Source: Rachycentron canadum
Taxonomy: Eukaryota > Chordata > Actinopteri > Carangiformes > Rachycentridae
Direction of reading: 5' to 3'
Assembly: GCA_038496675.1 (NCBI GenBank)
Contig: CM076668.1
Span: forward strand, 1,365,599 to 1,429,598
DNA: 64,000 nucleotides
In this document: positions 14,006 to 26,788 of the stretch, piece by piece
Position numbering within the stretch: position 1 is the stretch's first letter
Layout: each line of letters begins with the position of its first letter
Notes under the pieces: model-generated
What the model was told of the DNA's origin: nothing
Database searches by the model: none
What the model saw: the letters and a program-made list of their open reading frames with translations, nothing else
Translations under genes and position numbers: made by a program

Positions 14006-15878
14006 TTTAATGCTCTTAGAAGCACAAAACACCTCTCACTATAATGTAGTCCAGTTCAACACGGGTGCAAACTGCAACCTCAATAAAAACATATAGATTA
14101 ATTAACACTTCTCTCTCAGTGTCAGTCAAACCTGAACTTTATCATCTTTGTAAGGGCTGAATATATGTCCAAGCTGTTGCACTGGATTGCACCAGATTTT
14201 ACAGGCACATCAACAGCCCTCCTGTAGCAACAGAAGTAATGACAATACTAGTGAAAGCAATAACAGCAGGGTAATCATACTGCCCGTAGTAATAGTCACA
14301 GCATAAGCAGAGCAGTAGTAGTAACAAACACACCAGGTTACTATTACAGTTGAACTTTTTCATTTAGATGATTTAATTCTGTCTACTTCTGAAAAAGCAT
14401 AACACAACATACGTTAAAAAAGCTACACTAGTTAAGCCTGATGGTGTTTCTTATTTCTGAAAGACAAACGACAACTACGCAGGCACTTTGAAAATTCTCT
14501 CTCTCCGTCATGCTAAAGCCGTCTTAGAGCTGTGAAATACTACAGAAAGGTGAAACACTGTGCTCCACTCCAATGCATCTCTAACTGCACTGCAACTCTG
14601 CAATACTTCCAGGATGTTATTTTAAACAGGTGTGAAACTCTAAATGTATCACGCAATTGAAGTGTTTCAAGTGCTTTAGTATTGGGTGTTGTGCACCTAT
14701 AAGGTCATAAGAGTGCAGCTCACACTAACTGGATCAGCCAGTGGAAAAATCAAAGTAAAACATCGCAGGCTGGATAAAGCTGAAAAACCACAAAGGGTCT
14801 TTACTTAAATTATTGAGTATTATTAAGTATTGAAGTGACAAATTATGTTGATGCCACATGTGCGTTTTTATACTAAATACAAAAAACTGCCAAAATGGAT
14901 GTGGGAATAAAAGACATACATGTATGTATTTCAAAATGTAAAAAAAGTGATTTACACTGACCACCACTAAAAGTTGACTTAGCCAAACTGGAGCGGCAAG
15001 TCTCTCCAATGTCTGCAGGCAGGGATCAGGCGTAATGGCCACAGGCTCATAAGCTAACAGGCTAATATCAGTCTACTGTCTGACTCCGGTATATGTATGA
15101 ATCCAGAAAACACAAAAGCGTCCAAACAGACTCCTCTGCTTTCTTTAGAGGTTGCTGTTCAGCATACGTGAGTGTGTGTGCCAGAGCTGGTATCATCTGC
15201 TGTTGCACACAGGTCTGTACAGGTTTGTAGTACTGAATGGTCTCAGCAGCTAGTGCACACAGCTACGGTACACCCAGAAACATGAACATGATTCAGTCAG
15301 GCACTACCTGCACAGCTTAAAGTAAGCCAAACCTCCTCAGAAGGTGAAAGCATGTGTCAGTATCGGACAGGAGGCAGTATGGATCAGGGTATAACTGATT
15401 TGTATCCAAGAGGAAAGGACTGGTTTCATTCATTTTTGGCCAGCACTGTCCTGGAACAGCCAGCGAAGTTGGGAGCTGGAGCTGTCCTCATGAATGCTTT
15501 ATGTACGGGTCTGTTACAGTTGATGTTATCAGAAACAGAGTGCAGTGACTTTCACGGGGCCCTCAGGAAACAACAGCACACTTCCCATTATGCTTGGTTT
15601 TCCTCCTGCACCTAGTTTTACATGATTTGTCAATTGTGTGTACCATGTTGGATAGACAGAAAGACACCTACAAACAGAAATACTGTAAGCAAGAACAGCA
15701 TAATAAGAGCAGTGTTCTCTATCCTGTGTGTGTCTGTGAGTGTGTGCGCACGTGCTTGCGTCTTTGGCAGCCTTACAGACATCTGCTGTGAAGGTCAAGT
15801 TTCAGTCTGTATGGAACCAATCAATGGAGCCAGCACTAGAACACCCCTCCCTGCCTTCATCTGCTGCACTGGGACACA

Positions 15879-15879
<1 letters not shown>

Positions 15880-15918
<39 letters not shown>
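15880..15918. repeat. (CA)n microsatellite
   Basis: CA dinucleotides. A shorter (CA)n sits at about 16046-16061. Confidence 0.95.
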
Positions 15919-15923
<5 letters not shown>

Positions 15924-16357
15924 CAGGCATTCACAAAGTGCATGTGCACACACTTTGCATGCACAAGCCCGGTTCAAACACATACTTTCACACAATAGCA
16001 TGCTCTCAAACGTAGACAGACAGATACACACAAGCCAATAAACTCACACACACACACACACTTAACATGTATACGCACACTTGGAGGCTGCCAGGCAAGC
16101 AGAACACATACAGGCTGACATGTGAAGAAGGAACCTTGCCCTAGATTCTCAAGGAACAATCTCATGTTGCATCTCTGGTCTCACTGGCCTGTGTCATGGC
16201 TACACAAAAGTGTCATAGGCTGGCAGGTGGACTGCACACACATTTTTATTTTGTGACCTTTGTGCTGCGTCCTTCTGTGCGCCTCACTTAAGTAAATGAG
16301 GGTTCTAGAAAGCCATATTTATAGTTTGTTCAAATAGGGTTTAAGACCTTGTTTAAA

Positions 16358-16517
16358 GCCCTGTTCAGACCTGCATTAACATGCATCTTTGGAGATCAGA
16401 TCACAAGTGGTCAGCTCTGAGCATGTCAGTTCACACCGGGATTTAAAAGGCATCTTGAGTGACCACCTGTGATTGGATCTCACGTCCTCTATGTTAATAC
16501 CAGGCCTGAACAGGGCC
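16358..16517. mobile_element. MITE-like element with terminal inverted repeats, about 160 bp
   Basis: The left end (GCCCTGTTCAGACCTG followed by ATTAACATG) is the near-reverse complement of the right end (ATGTTAATACCAGGCCTGAACAGGGC). The interior also folds on itself: 'gatcagatcacaagtggtca' pairs with 'tgaccacctgtgattggatc'. This is the architecture of a foldback MITE. It has no coding capacity. The superfamily is not clear because the target-site duplication is ambiguous. Confidence 0.85.
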
Positions 16518-18469
16518 AGAGACACCAACACCAAAACATAGCAAAGGCAGTCCACTTCTGGTTGAACACAGAAACTAAGCTAGTAGAATAAGAAAGGACA
16601 ACCATATATTTAAAAGGGATAAGAACTATTTCCCATCATAGTACAATTCAAGCATTTTCATTCTGAACATATAAAAGGATTTGCTGTTCAGTGTCATGTG
16701 AAGTGTTGTTAGCTGTCTTGAAAAAGACGAGGCTTATACTGTTTTGTCTGCATATTTAAATCACCTAAGAGCTCAGTCAAATAAGGAAGAGAAAAAGTAG
16801 CGCAGATAACATCAATATGCTTGTTGTGCTGCTATTTAGCTGTAACAATGTAGTGTTGTAATGTCAACAGACACTTTGGACTTCACACACCACTACATCC
16901 ACTATCTTCCGCAGAACACACACACAAAAACACAACCACACACACAGCACGTGCACAGAGTGCATTGGGGCATTTTATCTAGTTCTGAGATGGCGCGACA
17001 TCGTTCATCCACACATGCATGTACTGTACTGTGATTTACAGTGTTATACTTACAGAAGGGAGAAGTTTGAACTGACATTCAGGCATAAAGTTAAAAAAAA
17101 TTAACAATTCCAGCAGAGCAAGAAGAAGCTCACAGAAGCTGCCAATTACCAGTATCAAACAACCAACCTTATTCCTGAACAGGATCTCTAATGTAAGCTC
17201 TGCCTGATGGATTGAGCAAGGTACAGCACAGCTTACAGTCTGGCTGTCACTGGGAATTTCCCTCCTTGGATATTAATAACGCCCATGGTTTCATTAGGCA
17301 TTAGACAAGCTGTGCCTGTTTTATGGATTCAACACAGTTCTGAAAGATTTCCCAGCTTCGCCAGTATGCAGTTCAGAGGATGGAGCCCTTTATCAGTACA
17401 AGTAAAGAAAAACCACAACAGTGCCTCTCTCCCCATTCACAAGCCTCATGACACTGCAGGACTCCAGTACTACAGCCACTCCCCTCCTCACTACACACAC
17501 GTGTGAGAATGTGTGACTGTTCAGAGCTCAGAGACACACCCAACAGACGTTTGTTTCATGGTGTGTCATGTTGCAGCGTTACTCTAGTCTTTCCTTTTCC
17601 CTCCAGGATTAGAAGAAGGCTGTGTGCGTGTGTGTGTATAGATACTTCCATGTGGCCACATGTGGCTAGCCTGATAAGCAATTAAAAACACAGTAGAGAG
17701 CTGAGGTTGGCGAGGTGACTGATGGGGGGAAAGAAGCCTGGCTGACTGGTTGTGTGGTCGACAGAGCAGAAAGTCTGCTCGTCTGACAAGCTGGGCAGCT
17801 TTGTTGCTGCCACTGCTGAGTGACATACATGTACACAATAATAATACTAATTGTACACCACTACGAAGAGCTATTTGAGTTAATATGTATTTAACAAGAT
17901 GGAAGAGCATGCAAACATTTGGCTGTTACCCAGTCAAAATATCAGTTAGTGAGAAGATGTTTCACCTCTCATCGAGAGGCTTCTGAAGTTCTGACTGACT
18001 GGCCTCGTTCACTCCTCTTTCAAACCACTACCATGGTTGAAGGAGGATTGAAGGGAGTGAAGAAACCATCCCTCAACAGAGGAGGAGGCCTCAGATACCA
18101 CCTATCCCCCACCTACAATGCTGTCCTTTCATCCCTTCCCAGGAGACTAAACCAGCCACACTTGGCCCCATGTGACTCCAACGATGGTCATCAGATAATA
18201 CAAATTGTTCTAAACCTTGTTTCAAAAGAAAAAAAAAGATGAGCCATGGGCCCCTCTGAGTAGCTATTACTGAAAATCAGACTGACGGCTGTCCATGAAG
18301 CAGGAGGAGGCTGTAAGAAGCCAGTTAAGTGTTTTCAGGTAGCTGTTTGCTCAGTTTGTGGTGTATTTAACAAATGGCAGTTAACCATAATTTAACTGCA
18401 AAGCACTCAGCATCAGACACTCGCAGAAAAACATCTAAATAAGCCGACGGACTGATGAGGTTCAAACAG

Positions 18470-19030
18470 TGAGAGCAGAATTTCATGAAGAGAACATCTC
18501 CTCACTTGATCAGGCTTTGGGCTTGTGTTGCAGTCAATGGTACAGAAAACATTTCACCGGCAGAGGGAAGAATGGATCAAATCAAATCAAACTAATTCTG
18601 GAGGCAGACATCACATTGTTTGGAAGAAGCTGACATCAAACGAGGATGGCTTCAACACAATAGTGTACCTCAACCTGCAAGCTGAAGGCCTTGCCACGGC
18701 CCTCACATCTAAACATCATCAAAAGCCTGTGGATGGTCCTTAAAAATAGCTGTGCACGCAACATGGCCCAAGAATCTGACACAACTGGAAACCTTTTGCA
18801 GGGGAAGAAAGAGTCCCCAAACAAGAACTGAAAGACTCTGAGCTGCTACAGGACGTTTTTACAGGCTGTGATACTCGCCAGAGGGAGTGTTACTAAGAAA
18901 TGACCGCACAGGGAGCCCAGACTTTTGCTTCAGGCTACTTTCCCTTTTGTTATTTTGAAGTAGTAAGAAAGAAAATAAAAAGCTAATCTTTCTTACAGGT
19001 TTAAAGAAAGGTGGTATCTTTAAATTAATT
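18470..19030 (+). pseudogene. Decayed Tc1-like transposase and 3' end
   Basis: The frame 18703-18828 reads SHLNIIKSLWMVLKN followed by SCARNMAQ. It aligns with the DLNPIENLW region and the following helix of Tc1-family transposases, which end the DDE catalytic domain. The catalytic glutamate position is a lysine here, and the frame ends in a stop at 18829-18831. Downstream, 'cttttgcttcaggc' and 'ttgttattttgaa' at about 18920-18960 match the usual 3' flank of such fish elements. Upstream frames contain stops, so it is non-functional. Confidence 0.75.
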
Positions 19031-19551
19031 TATGCATGGCGCTACATATAATGAATAGGTATGTTAGAATTAATTCCGGTACAATGATTAAACTCCAAGC
19101 CAGACCTGGTGATCTGCATGATAACAGGCAAGTCTGTCAAACTGCTGAGGTGCTTTTTCCTGTTTTGCATATGCCCTGTTTAGTGCATTTGTTAAATTGA
19201 TATTTCTCAGTTTAAACTAACAATTATTCAGACTATAAATTAGGTTATCATACAGCTGGTGCTTAGGCTTTAATTCATAAAACTGGTTTTTAATTTATAG
19301 AAAACAAGTAGATATCTCCCACATGGCCCTGTTAACGGTAACTCAGTCCTTCATGTTTTTATCCATTGTCAGTGCAGGTTGTTTTTTTTTTTTTTTAATA
19401 TATATTCTGTATCTCTCTTTTTACCACCTGTATTCACAGCTTGCCAGACGTTTATGTCTCCTAGCATTAACAGAAAGCTCTATTCATATCCATGTAATTT
19501 CACAACAGCTGTGTGAGTGCAGCTGACATACAGTGCTTTAGGATGTGGTAA

Positions 19552-19552
<1 letters not shown>

Positions 19553-19609
<57 letters not shown>

Positions 19610-19610
19610 N

Positions 19611-19657
<47 letters not shown>
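19553..19657. repeat. (CA)n microsatellite, about 105 bp, with one N
   Basis: Pure CA apart from an in-phase N at 19610, as in the array at 11433-11574. Confidence 0.97.
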
Positions 19658-19658
<1 letters not shown>

Positions 19659-19699
19659 ATTTCAGTGTGAACCACTATGAAGGAATAATACCTGCACTC

Positions 19700-19985
19700 A
19701 AAAAATGTGTCAACTAATCAATTAGTCAGTTGAGAAAAAATTAATCTGCAGCTATGATATGTGATTAGTCATTTAAATCATTCATTGTGTTAAAATAAAA
19801 TTACTCACTTTAATTACAATTACATTGTTACTTTCCATTATTTGTTTATATTGTTATTACTTTTGCTGGTTGGACATAACAGGTAAGCTTTGATGGTATT
19901 TTATAGACTAAATGATTATTCATTTAATCCAAAAAATAATCAGTGCTATAGGTGGATATAATCATTAGTCTCAGCTCTAGAAGGT
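19700..19985 (-). repeat. AT-rich dispersed repeat, diverged copy
   Basis: Begins with 'caactaatcaattagtcagt' and ends with 'ataatcattagtctcagctc'. Between them is an 'attttatagactaaatgatt' module. These are degraded forms of the 'gctgcaactaa...attaatc' repeat also seen at 28245-28420 (opposite orientation) and 33480-33575. Non-coding. Confidence 0.55.
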
Positions 19986-21834
19986 ACTGCTGAGACAGGG
20001 AGAGTGTGCTGACAATGAGCAGTTCTCTCCTCTCACAGGTAACAAGAGTTAACTTGTTTAATTGCGGTTCACATTCCAGCTGAGACACGTCAAATACCAA
20101 GTCTACTCACACCCGGGCCCAAGCAATACAAGTTTTCAAGGCCAATATACACAGTAATATTCAGCAGCTTAGCCACTGTGTAGCTGCTGCAGTTATTCTT
20201 CATATTCATTATGAATATTACACTTTTTTATGCAAGTACACTGAAGCTGAATAAATGCATGATGTAATATGTTAGATCTTCTCATCATACTCTTTATCAA
20301 GACTAAAACCAAGACAAACCAAACAAACTATAACTCTAAAACACAAAACACCATTAGATTAAACAGGCCTGCACATGATTTTTCCAATGTTCTATTTTTT
20401 ACAACTAAAGGTTGTCATTTATCAAGTAAATTAGTAGTATTTATACTACTAATATTATATATTTAGTATATAAAATGTTAAACAGCTACTGTCCAAACTG
20501 TCTTAGTCTCTGATCATTTAACCACATTTACATAAAATGGACCAATGGTCAAAAAAAAAAAAAAAATGGCAATAATATCAAGTTGAGAACCTCTGAGTCT
20601 GAGTCTGTATAATACATATGTCTCCATTATTTCCTTCTTTGTATAGTAATAACAGGCCAACTGCCAAAATTTATGTCAGCAAGTACAAGCTGCAAGGAGA
20701 CAAACGTTAACTCTATACCATCTGGAAAGAGTTAGTAAACCTTTGAACAATAGGAAAAGAGGAAGACACAGAGGAAAAAGACAGGAACGAAATCTAAGAC
20801 TTTTCTGCTTCAACCTGGAGCAAGGCAGTAGACTATAGAGCTGTTTGACACATGTACACACTAATGTAGAATCTCCAGTCAGCGGCCATAAGGTGCCTAT
20901 CAAAAATCAACACGCATACACACTGACTGTATTGCTCACAAGCTGTGCACCAAGGCTTTGTAATTCAATACACTGGTGGCAGATCCAGTCTAAATTAGGT
21001 TGCAGGATTTAACTGGTTCCCTTATTACACTATAACACATACCCCAACAACTGTTCTGTGTTACTATAGTTAATAATGTACGGGTTGTGCTTTCAAATCC
21101 ACATTAGCTTTATGGATCTGAATGAATCCTTCCGTGGGAAAGTCGTCTCTGGTATACACCGTAGACAGCAGTGTTACTGATTTGAAAGCTCTTTGTCTTG
21201 GCCGAGAGATTTGATTTCATCTGCAGACCAAAGTCAGCAAAACCACAGAAACCAATTTTGTCCCACACTGGCTCTGGTCAACAACCACTGCACTCTTTCT
21301 AACAACAATCAGTGAAATCACTCCACTGTTCTCTACCACTTCCACTTGATATCACTGCACACGCCTCTGCTCTACATGCTGCTTTTCTGCTCCACTCTAT
21401 AGGAGGGCATACCCACTCTATAGTATGTTGTTGTCTGTTCCACTCCGCATCACAATATATTAATCCCTGGTATGTAACAGTACTCTATCCTTCTGACAGA
21501 ATTGCATGATGATATTCTGTTATACTCTTTTCAACTCTATAAGATGGGATATCAGTTGAATATTGGGTAGTCACTGAACAAATCCTATTTGTATAAAATA
21601 TTATATATTCCGTTTCGTCTGCAGCCCCATTCAGCTGCTGGAACAGACAAACAGCAAGGCATTTGTGTGTTTATTCTTTGTAGAGTTCTGTCATGTTCTC
21701 CAGCCCTGTGCTGTTGTATTGTGCCACAATCCAGTACTGAAGGAGTTAAACTCTGTGCAGTGGGTGAACTCAAAGGAACTGGCGTTCACGTGGCTAAGCC
21801 GCTGTTGCTATGGGAGAGAGGCCAGACAGAGGAG

Positions 21835-22080
21835 AAAGAAACCCCTCTCTCGCATTCCCATTCTCTCTCTCTCTCTCTCTCAAAAAGCAAATGACTAATG
21901 AGAGTACACAGCTCTCTCTCTCTCTTTCTCTCTCCTTCCCTTCATATTTCAAATAGCATTCACTCTCTCTTTCGCTTCAGCTCTCCGAAACATCTCTCCC
22001 TCTCGTCCCTTCATCCGCACACTTCAACGTCTCGCCCTCTCCGTCCCTCTCTCCATTTTTCACTCTCACTTTCATATCAG
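21835..22080. repeat. Pyrimidine-rich (CT)n tract
   Basis: Several CT runs (21861-21881, about 21912-21932) in a longer C/T-biased stretch. The serine/leucine-rich open frames across it come from the repeat. Confidence 0.85.
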
Positions 22081-22939
22081 AAAGCTAGTCAGTGAGTCAT
22101 GCACCAACAGCACAAGGCCAGGCTGAATATGCCACAGTGTGAGATTTAAAGAACATAACAGCAGCCACCAATCTCTGCCAGCTCCCCCCCCCCACTGAAA
22201 GTGCATTAGGAATTTTACTATTTTCATTAATTAAGAGTAACTCAATTTAAAATAAACAGCCATAGTTTCTGGTATTGGGCTTAAAGAATTCACCGTCATA
22301 CATAACAAAGAAAAGCAAGAAACGTCTTGATTGGTTCAAGAAACTGACAAACAATTAATCTACCACCCAAACAGCTGCCAATTAATTTTCCTACAATTAA
22401 CTATAAAATGAATCAACCAATTTTTTACACTCGAGCAGTTTCCTACAGACCTAATAAATTGTACTCAGCATAAAATGTTACAGAGTGCAGCAAGCAATAT
22501 TAGTTCTCAGTGTCAAAAAGAAAAAAAAAATATTTGTAAAATTTGTGATGATTTTCCCCCCAAAATCAACGCAACCTCACAATGTCTGGTAATACACATA
22601 ATCTAGTCCAATGAATGTGAAGCACAGACCAGGACAGGTCAGGAGATCAGGAGCAGACAGGAAATGAGAGACGAGGTCAGGGTGGACTGGAACATGACAG
22701 GACTGGAGGAACAGTGCAACGGACAACAGAACACGACAAGACACCCGACAGAAAAGCAATAGAAGAGGACTGGGAAAAAAAAGCTACTGGGGGTCAGTCG
22801 CAGCTAATCCAATACTCATAAATAAACTAATAAATGTCTGTCTATAGTTGTAGCAATACAAGCCACTGCCCTGAGGACACTGACAAAATACACCATTCCT
22901 GTTATTAACCATGAGTTTCACTATCAATCCTCAGTTTAG

Positions 22940-23400
22940 ATTAACTTAAATTCAACTTTATTGTCATAGCACAGAGTACAAGTACTGAGACAACAAAATG
23001 CAGTTTGCTGTCCAAGCAGAAGGCAACAGGTACAAGTGTAAATGTGTAGTGCAGCTGTAAGAACAAGAAGACATTATATAGTGAATAAACCGCACGATAT
23101 GAATACATGTACACACTATAGGTCAGATATGTATAGTAAAGGTGGCAGTGCAATATGCTACAGGGCAGATATATTGTGTGGACAGTGGTATGGATGTGCG
23201 CTGATCTGTGGGAGCATGAAAATTACAGGTGAGGGAGAAGCTTCCAGCCTCCCCAGTTTTTTCAGTCTGAGACAGAGCAGCTCTCGTTACCATACTGGGA
23301 TATGGTTTGAGAGAATGCTCTCAATGCTGCAGCAAGAGACGTTCACTGATGCTGATGAGCCTTCTTGACCAGGGTTGAGCTGTTGAGTGATCCTGTTTGA
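22940..23400 (-). pseudogene. LINE fragment: reverse transcriptase C-terminus plus 3' UTR
   Basis: On the minus strand, complement 23355-23372 reads LVKKAH and complement 23290-23328 reads SIESILSNHIPVW, followed by a stop. This pair matches the C-terminal end of reverse transcriptases of fish non-LTR retrotransposons (LVKKAQQR ... IESILTN..VWYG). The segment that should lie between them is deleted and frameshifted. Beyond it, the minus strand runs to a tail containing 'tgacaataaagttgaattt' near 22949-22968, like an L2/Jockey-type LINE 3' end. The clade is my inference. The copy is 5'-truncated and dead. Confidence 0.75.
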
Positions 23401-26400
23401 AATACAACTGAAGAGACTAAAGCAGGCCCATTGTTATTCATCCTCATGTTGTATCGCATTGGCATAAAGCAACCATATTAACGCAATGAATTAGTCGATG
23501 AAAGGTTGAGTGAATTACATTACAGGGTCATCTGGTGTTGGTGAGGACGACAGATAGACATGTCAGGAGACAGGTAAGACAACATTCTTTTAGCCCGAGG
23601 AGTCACCAACAAGGTAGCAACAAGTAACGGTTACAGGTTCACCTCAGGGGGTGGACAGCAGGATGCTTCACTCAGCCTGCGTCTCAGGCCCAGAAATAAC
23701 CAGAATACAAACAGAAGGTGACATCTTGTCTTCTGCTCAAAAGAAAAGACACAGCCAAACTACATGGACGCACATGAACCACAGTTGCCCAATTCATTTG
23801 GGAGATGTTCCAAACTGAACAGGCGCAACCTCCTCATTACTGGCTACACCAAAATAGCTTCCCTCACATTCTTTGGTAAAACAGTCTAGTTAGAGGGCCG
23901 CGCCAGTTCTCCCTGACAGCAGTGTTCAAAAATACACAGGAGAGCCAGGGGTCCAAAATATGATATGGACTGAAATGATTCAGTGCAGCTCAGAAAAGGA
24001 CAGTCATTTCACACACTGCGTTGGACACTAGTGGGACTTTCCCACCACAAAACAAACAAACAAAAAAAACACACCAAATACGTGTACATTTTAGACTGAG
24101 AATGTCAGTTTGAGCCAAGATCGTATTTTTTCAGTTACTCAAAACAGTGACGGATGGATTTCATTCAGAGCAGTTGTGAGCACACAGGCTGTCTAATGGT
24201 GTGATGGAGATAACAGCAGTCAGACAGGCGGAGGTTTTCTCATTTTATATTCAGGACACAGTCACAGTCTGTCTGGGCTTCTCACTGAATGTTTTACTAA
24301 CAAGACTCTGGATCTACTGTTGTGGATAACAGCACAGTGAGCTATTGTACTGCCTCTCTTCCTTATCACATATCAGTGGTAAACCAAAAATCACTTTTGA
24401 GGGTAAAGTAATTTATATTTCATTTTGCATATTAAGGTATCTACCCCTACCATTGTATCTTGTGTATCATTGTAATGAGTCTGCCATTCAACGGTTTTAG
24501 TGTTGCTCAGTGTGCTCTGCCTGTTTCAGGGCTGAATTAGTTGAACGCAGTCATATTTCCCAGCTGTACAAAAACGTCTGACCCTTATCTCCTTCACTCC
24601 TCAACACAAACCCTTGCTACTCCTAACTGAACGCACCGTGCTGCAATGTCAATGGCCAGGTCAGTTTTTAAAAGGAAACAACAGGGTGGCTGTTGAGAAA
24701 TTACTATCAAAATGACCCTAAATTATAAAATTAAAACATTTATCAATCTATGTATCAATCGGTATCTCACTGGGATGACATTCATTCTTGAGCACCTGGT
24801 TAATCAAACTTAATCTTGTTGCAAAGTGAATACTAAGGTCATAAGATGAAGTCACCTTGTACGCAGCGTAACACTGCTTTGTGTTCTGAGTTACCACAAA
24901 ATTGGATGCTGCACACTGATTTTAAAATTGCTCCATGTCCACATAGAATCTACATCTACGATCTACATAGAACTGACAACTTGATAGTGTGTGTGGTAGG
25001 CTTTACCAGACTATGATGCTTTGCAGTCAGTTATTTTGGTTCTAACCAAACGTACACACATGTGTTGTGTGTAGTTGTCTAGTTTTCTAAACAGGCTCAG
25101 ACAAAATTTTTAACATTGCATGCTTCTAAACTACAAATTCCATCACAGCTTAGCAATGAGAATAACAGTAGTGTAACACAGCACACCAGGAAACCACAGC
25201 AGCTGTTGTGTAGTAGAGCCTAATGTATTCCCAGGGTTATCTGGGAAGCCTGCGAGCCTATAGAGGTTTTATGGCTGTATGTAGCACTGTGATATAGTGG
25301 AGCTTTAGTGCACTCTGTGTTTGTGTATGTGTGTAAGTGTTGAGGAGATGGGGGAAGGGTACGTCCAGCCAGAAATCCAGCCAGCCCATCCTGGCTTCAG
25401 ATTACATTTTGTTTCCTTAGGCACCAGAAAACAAACCACTAACACTCAGTGTATCCAGTTGCCCAAACATCACATAACCTGGGAGTCACATAGCAATACT
25501 GCAGCTCAGTGTGTGAATGTCAACCTGATAAATAAAGACTAATTATGTAATCATTCTACAGACAACATTTATGTCCCTGACTGTATTGAAATTGACAATG
25601 ACAGCTTCTGTTCAATCCTAAAACAACAACAAGCCGCTAAGAGCCTGAGGAGCTTCCGTTCTGCCTGTAGACATCAGCACAAAGACATAATGCACAGTGA
25701 ATAATGGGGCACATAAACGTTAAAATATACCTGAAGGATACTGAGTGAGAATAAAAATCCCTGTCTCTAAATTCAGTCAATACATTATTTATATGAACCT
25801 GTTGATGTGGCAATGTTAGGGTTACCTGCACAAGATAAATAAACCAACACATTCTCATATATGTAATGCTGCACCGGGCGGAAACAATGTCAGTCATTAT
25901 TTTTCTTTGTATCTGTGTGAATGTGTTTCCATTTCATTCACTGACCTTTCTGTACTGTGACTATTGTGCACACTAAAATCCCAAGATTACTGCCACGTGT
26001 CTGAGTAGTTCATGCTGTATATTATATTAGTACGAGTTCGTTCATTTGTTTAACACGAGACTGAAAATTATAGTTATGATCACAACAATCATCTGTGTTC
26101 CTTGACTGGTACACATTACACATTACACATACCACAGACTGAGAAAATATGAAAAGTCATATAGATGTTATGCAGGTATATGATCATATCTAAATATACA
26201 ATGTCTAATAACAAAGTTACTGTATATTTCACTGTGCAATTCTCCCATCATAGTTTAATAGCCTACTGTGTGACTTAAATCCAAAAAAAAGGAGGGTTAG
26301 GTAGGGTTAATAAGATCATTGTTTGGCAGGCTGGTAATTAAAACACATCATTTTCACATGTGTTAACTGTCATATATATAATAAAGTGATCAACATTCAA

Positions 26401-26740
26401 AATGAAAGTTGAACTGGAGCAAAGGGTACAGCCAAATTTATATCATAGCACATGTGTGCTGGCGTCAACATTAGAAGTCTAATGCTTCTCTCCGGGCTAT
26501 GTTTATTCTCTGTGTCTCTAGTATGTGTTTCCACTCTAAACAATGCTGCTATTCACAACCCAACACACACTCACCGGCAGCTTGGAAATGCTTGTAGGCT
26601 GGCTGAACTGCAGCACTGCAACAACCATGCAGAGACTCTGTATGTGGAAGGTTCTTCTTCACAGCCTGTCATTTTCTGCTGATTAGCCACATGGAGATGA
26701 ACTTCAGGCCACAGCCCTAAAAACAAACTGCTACTGTAAA

Positions 26741-26788
26741 CACACACACACAGACACACACACACACACACACAGACACAGACACACA
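26741..26788. repeat. Imperfect (CA)n microsatellite
   Basis: CA repeats interrupted by CAGA units. Confidence 0.9.
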
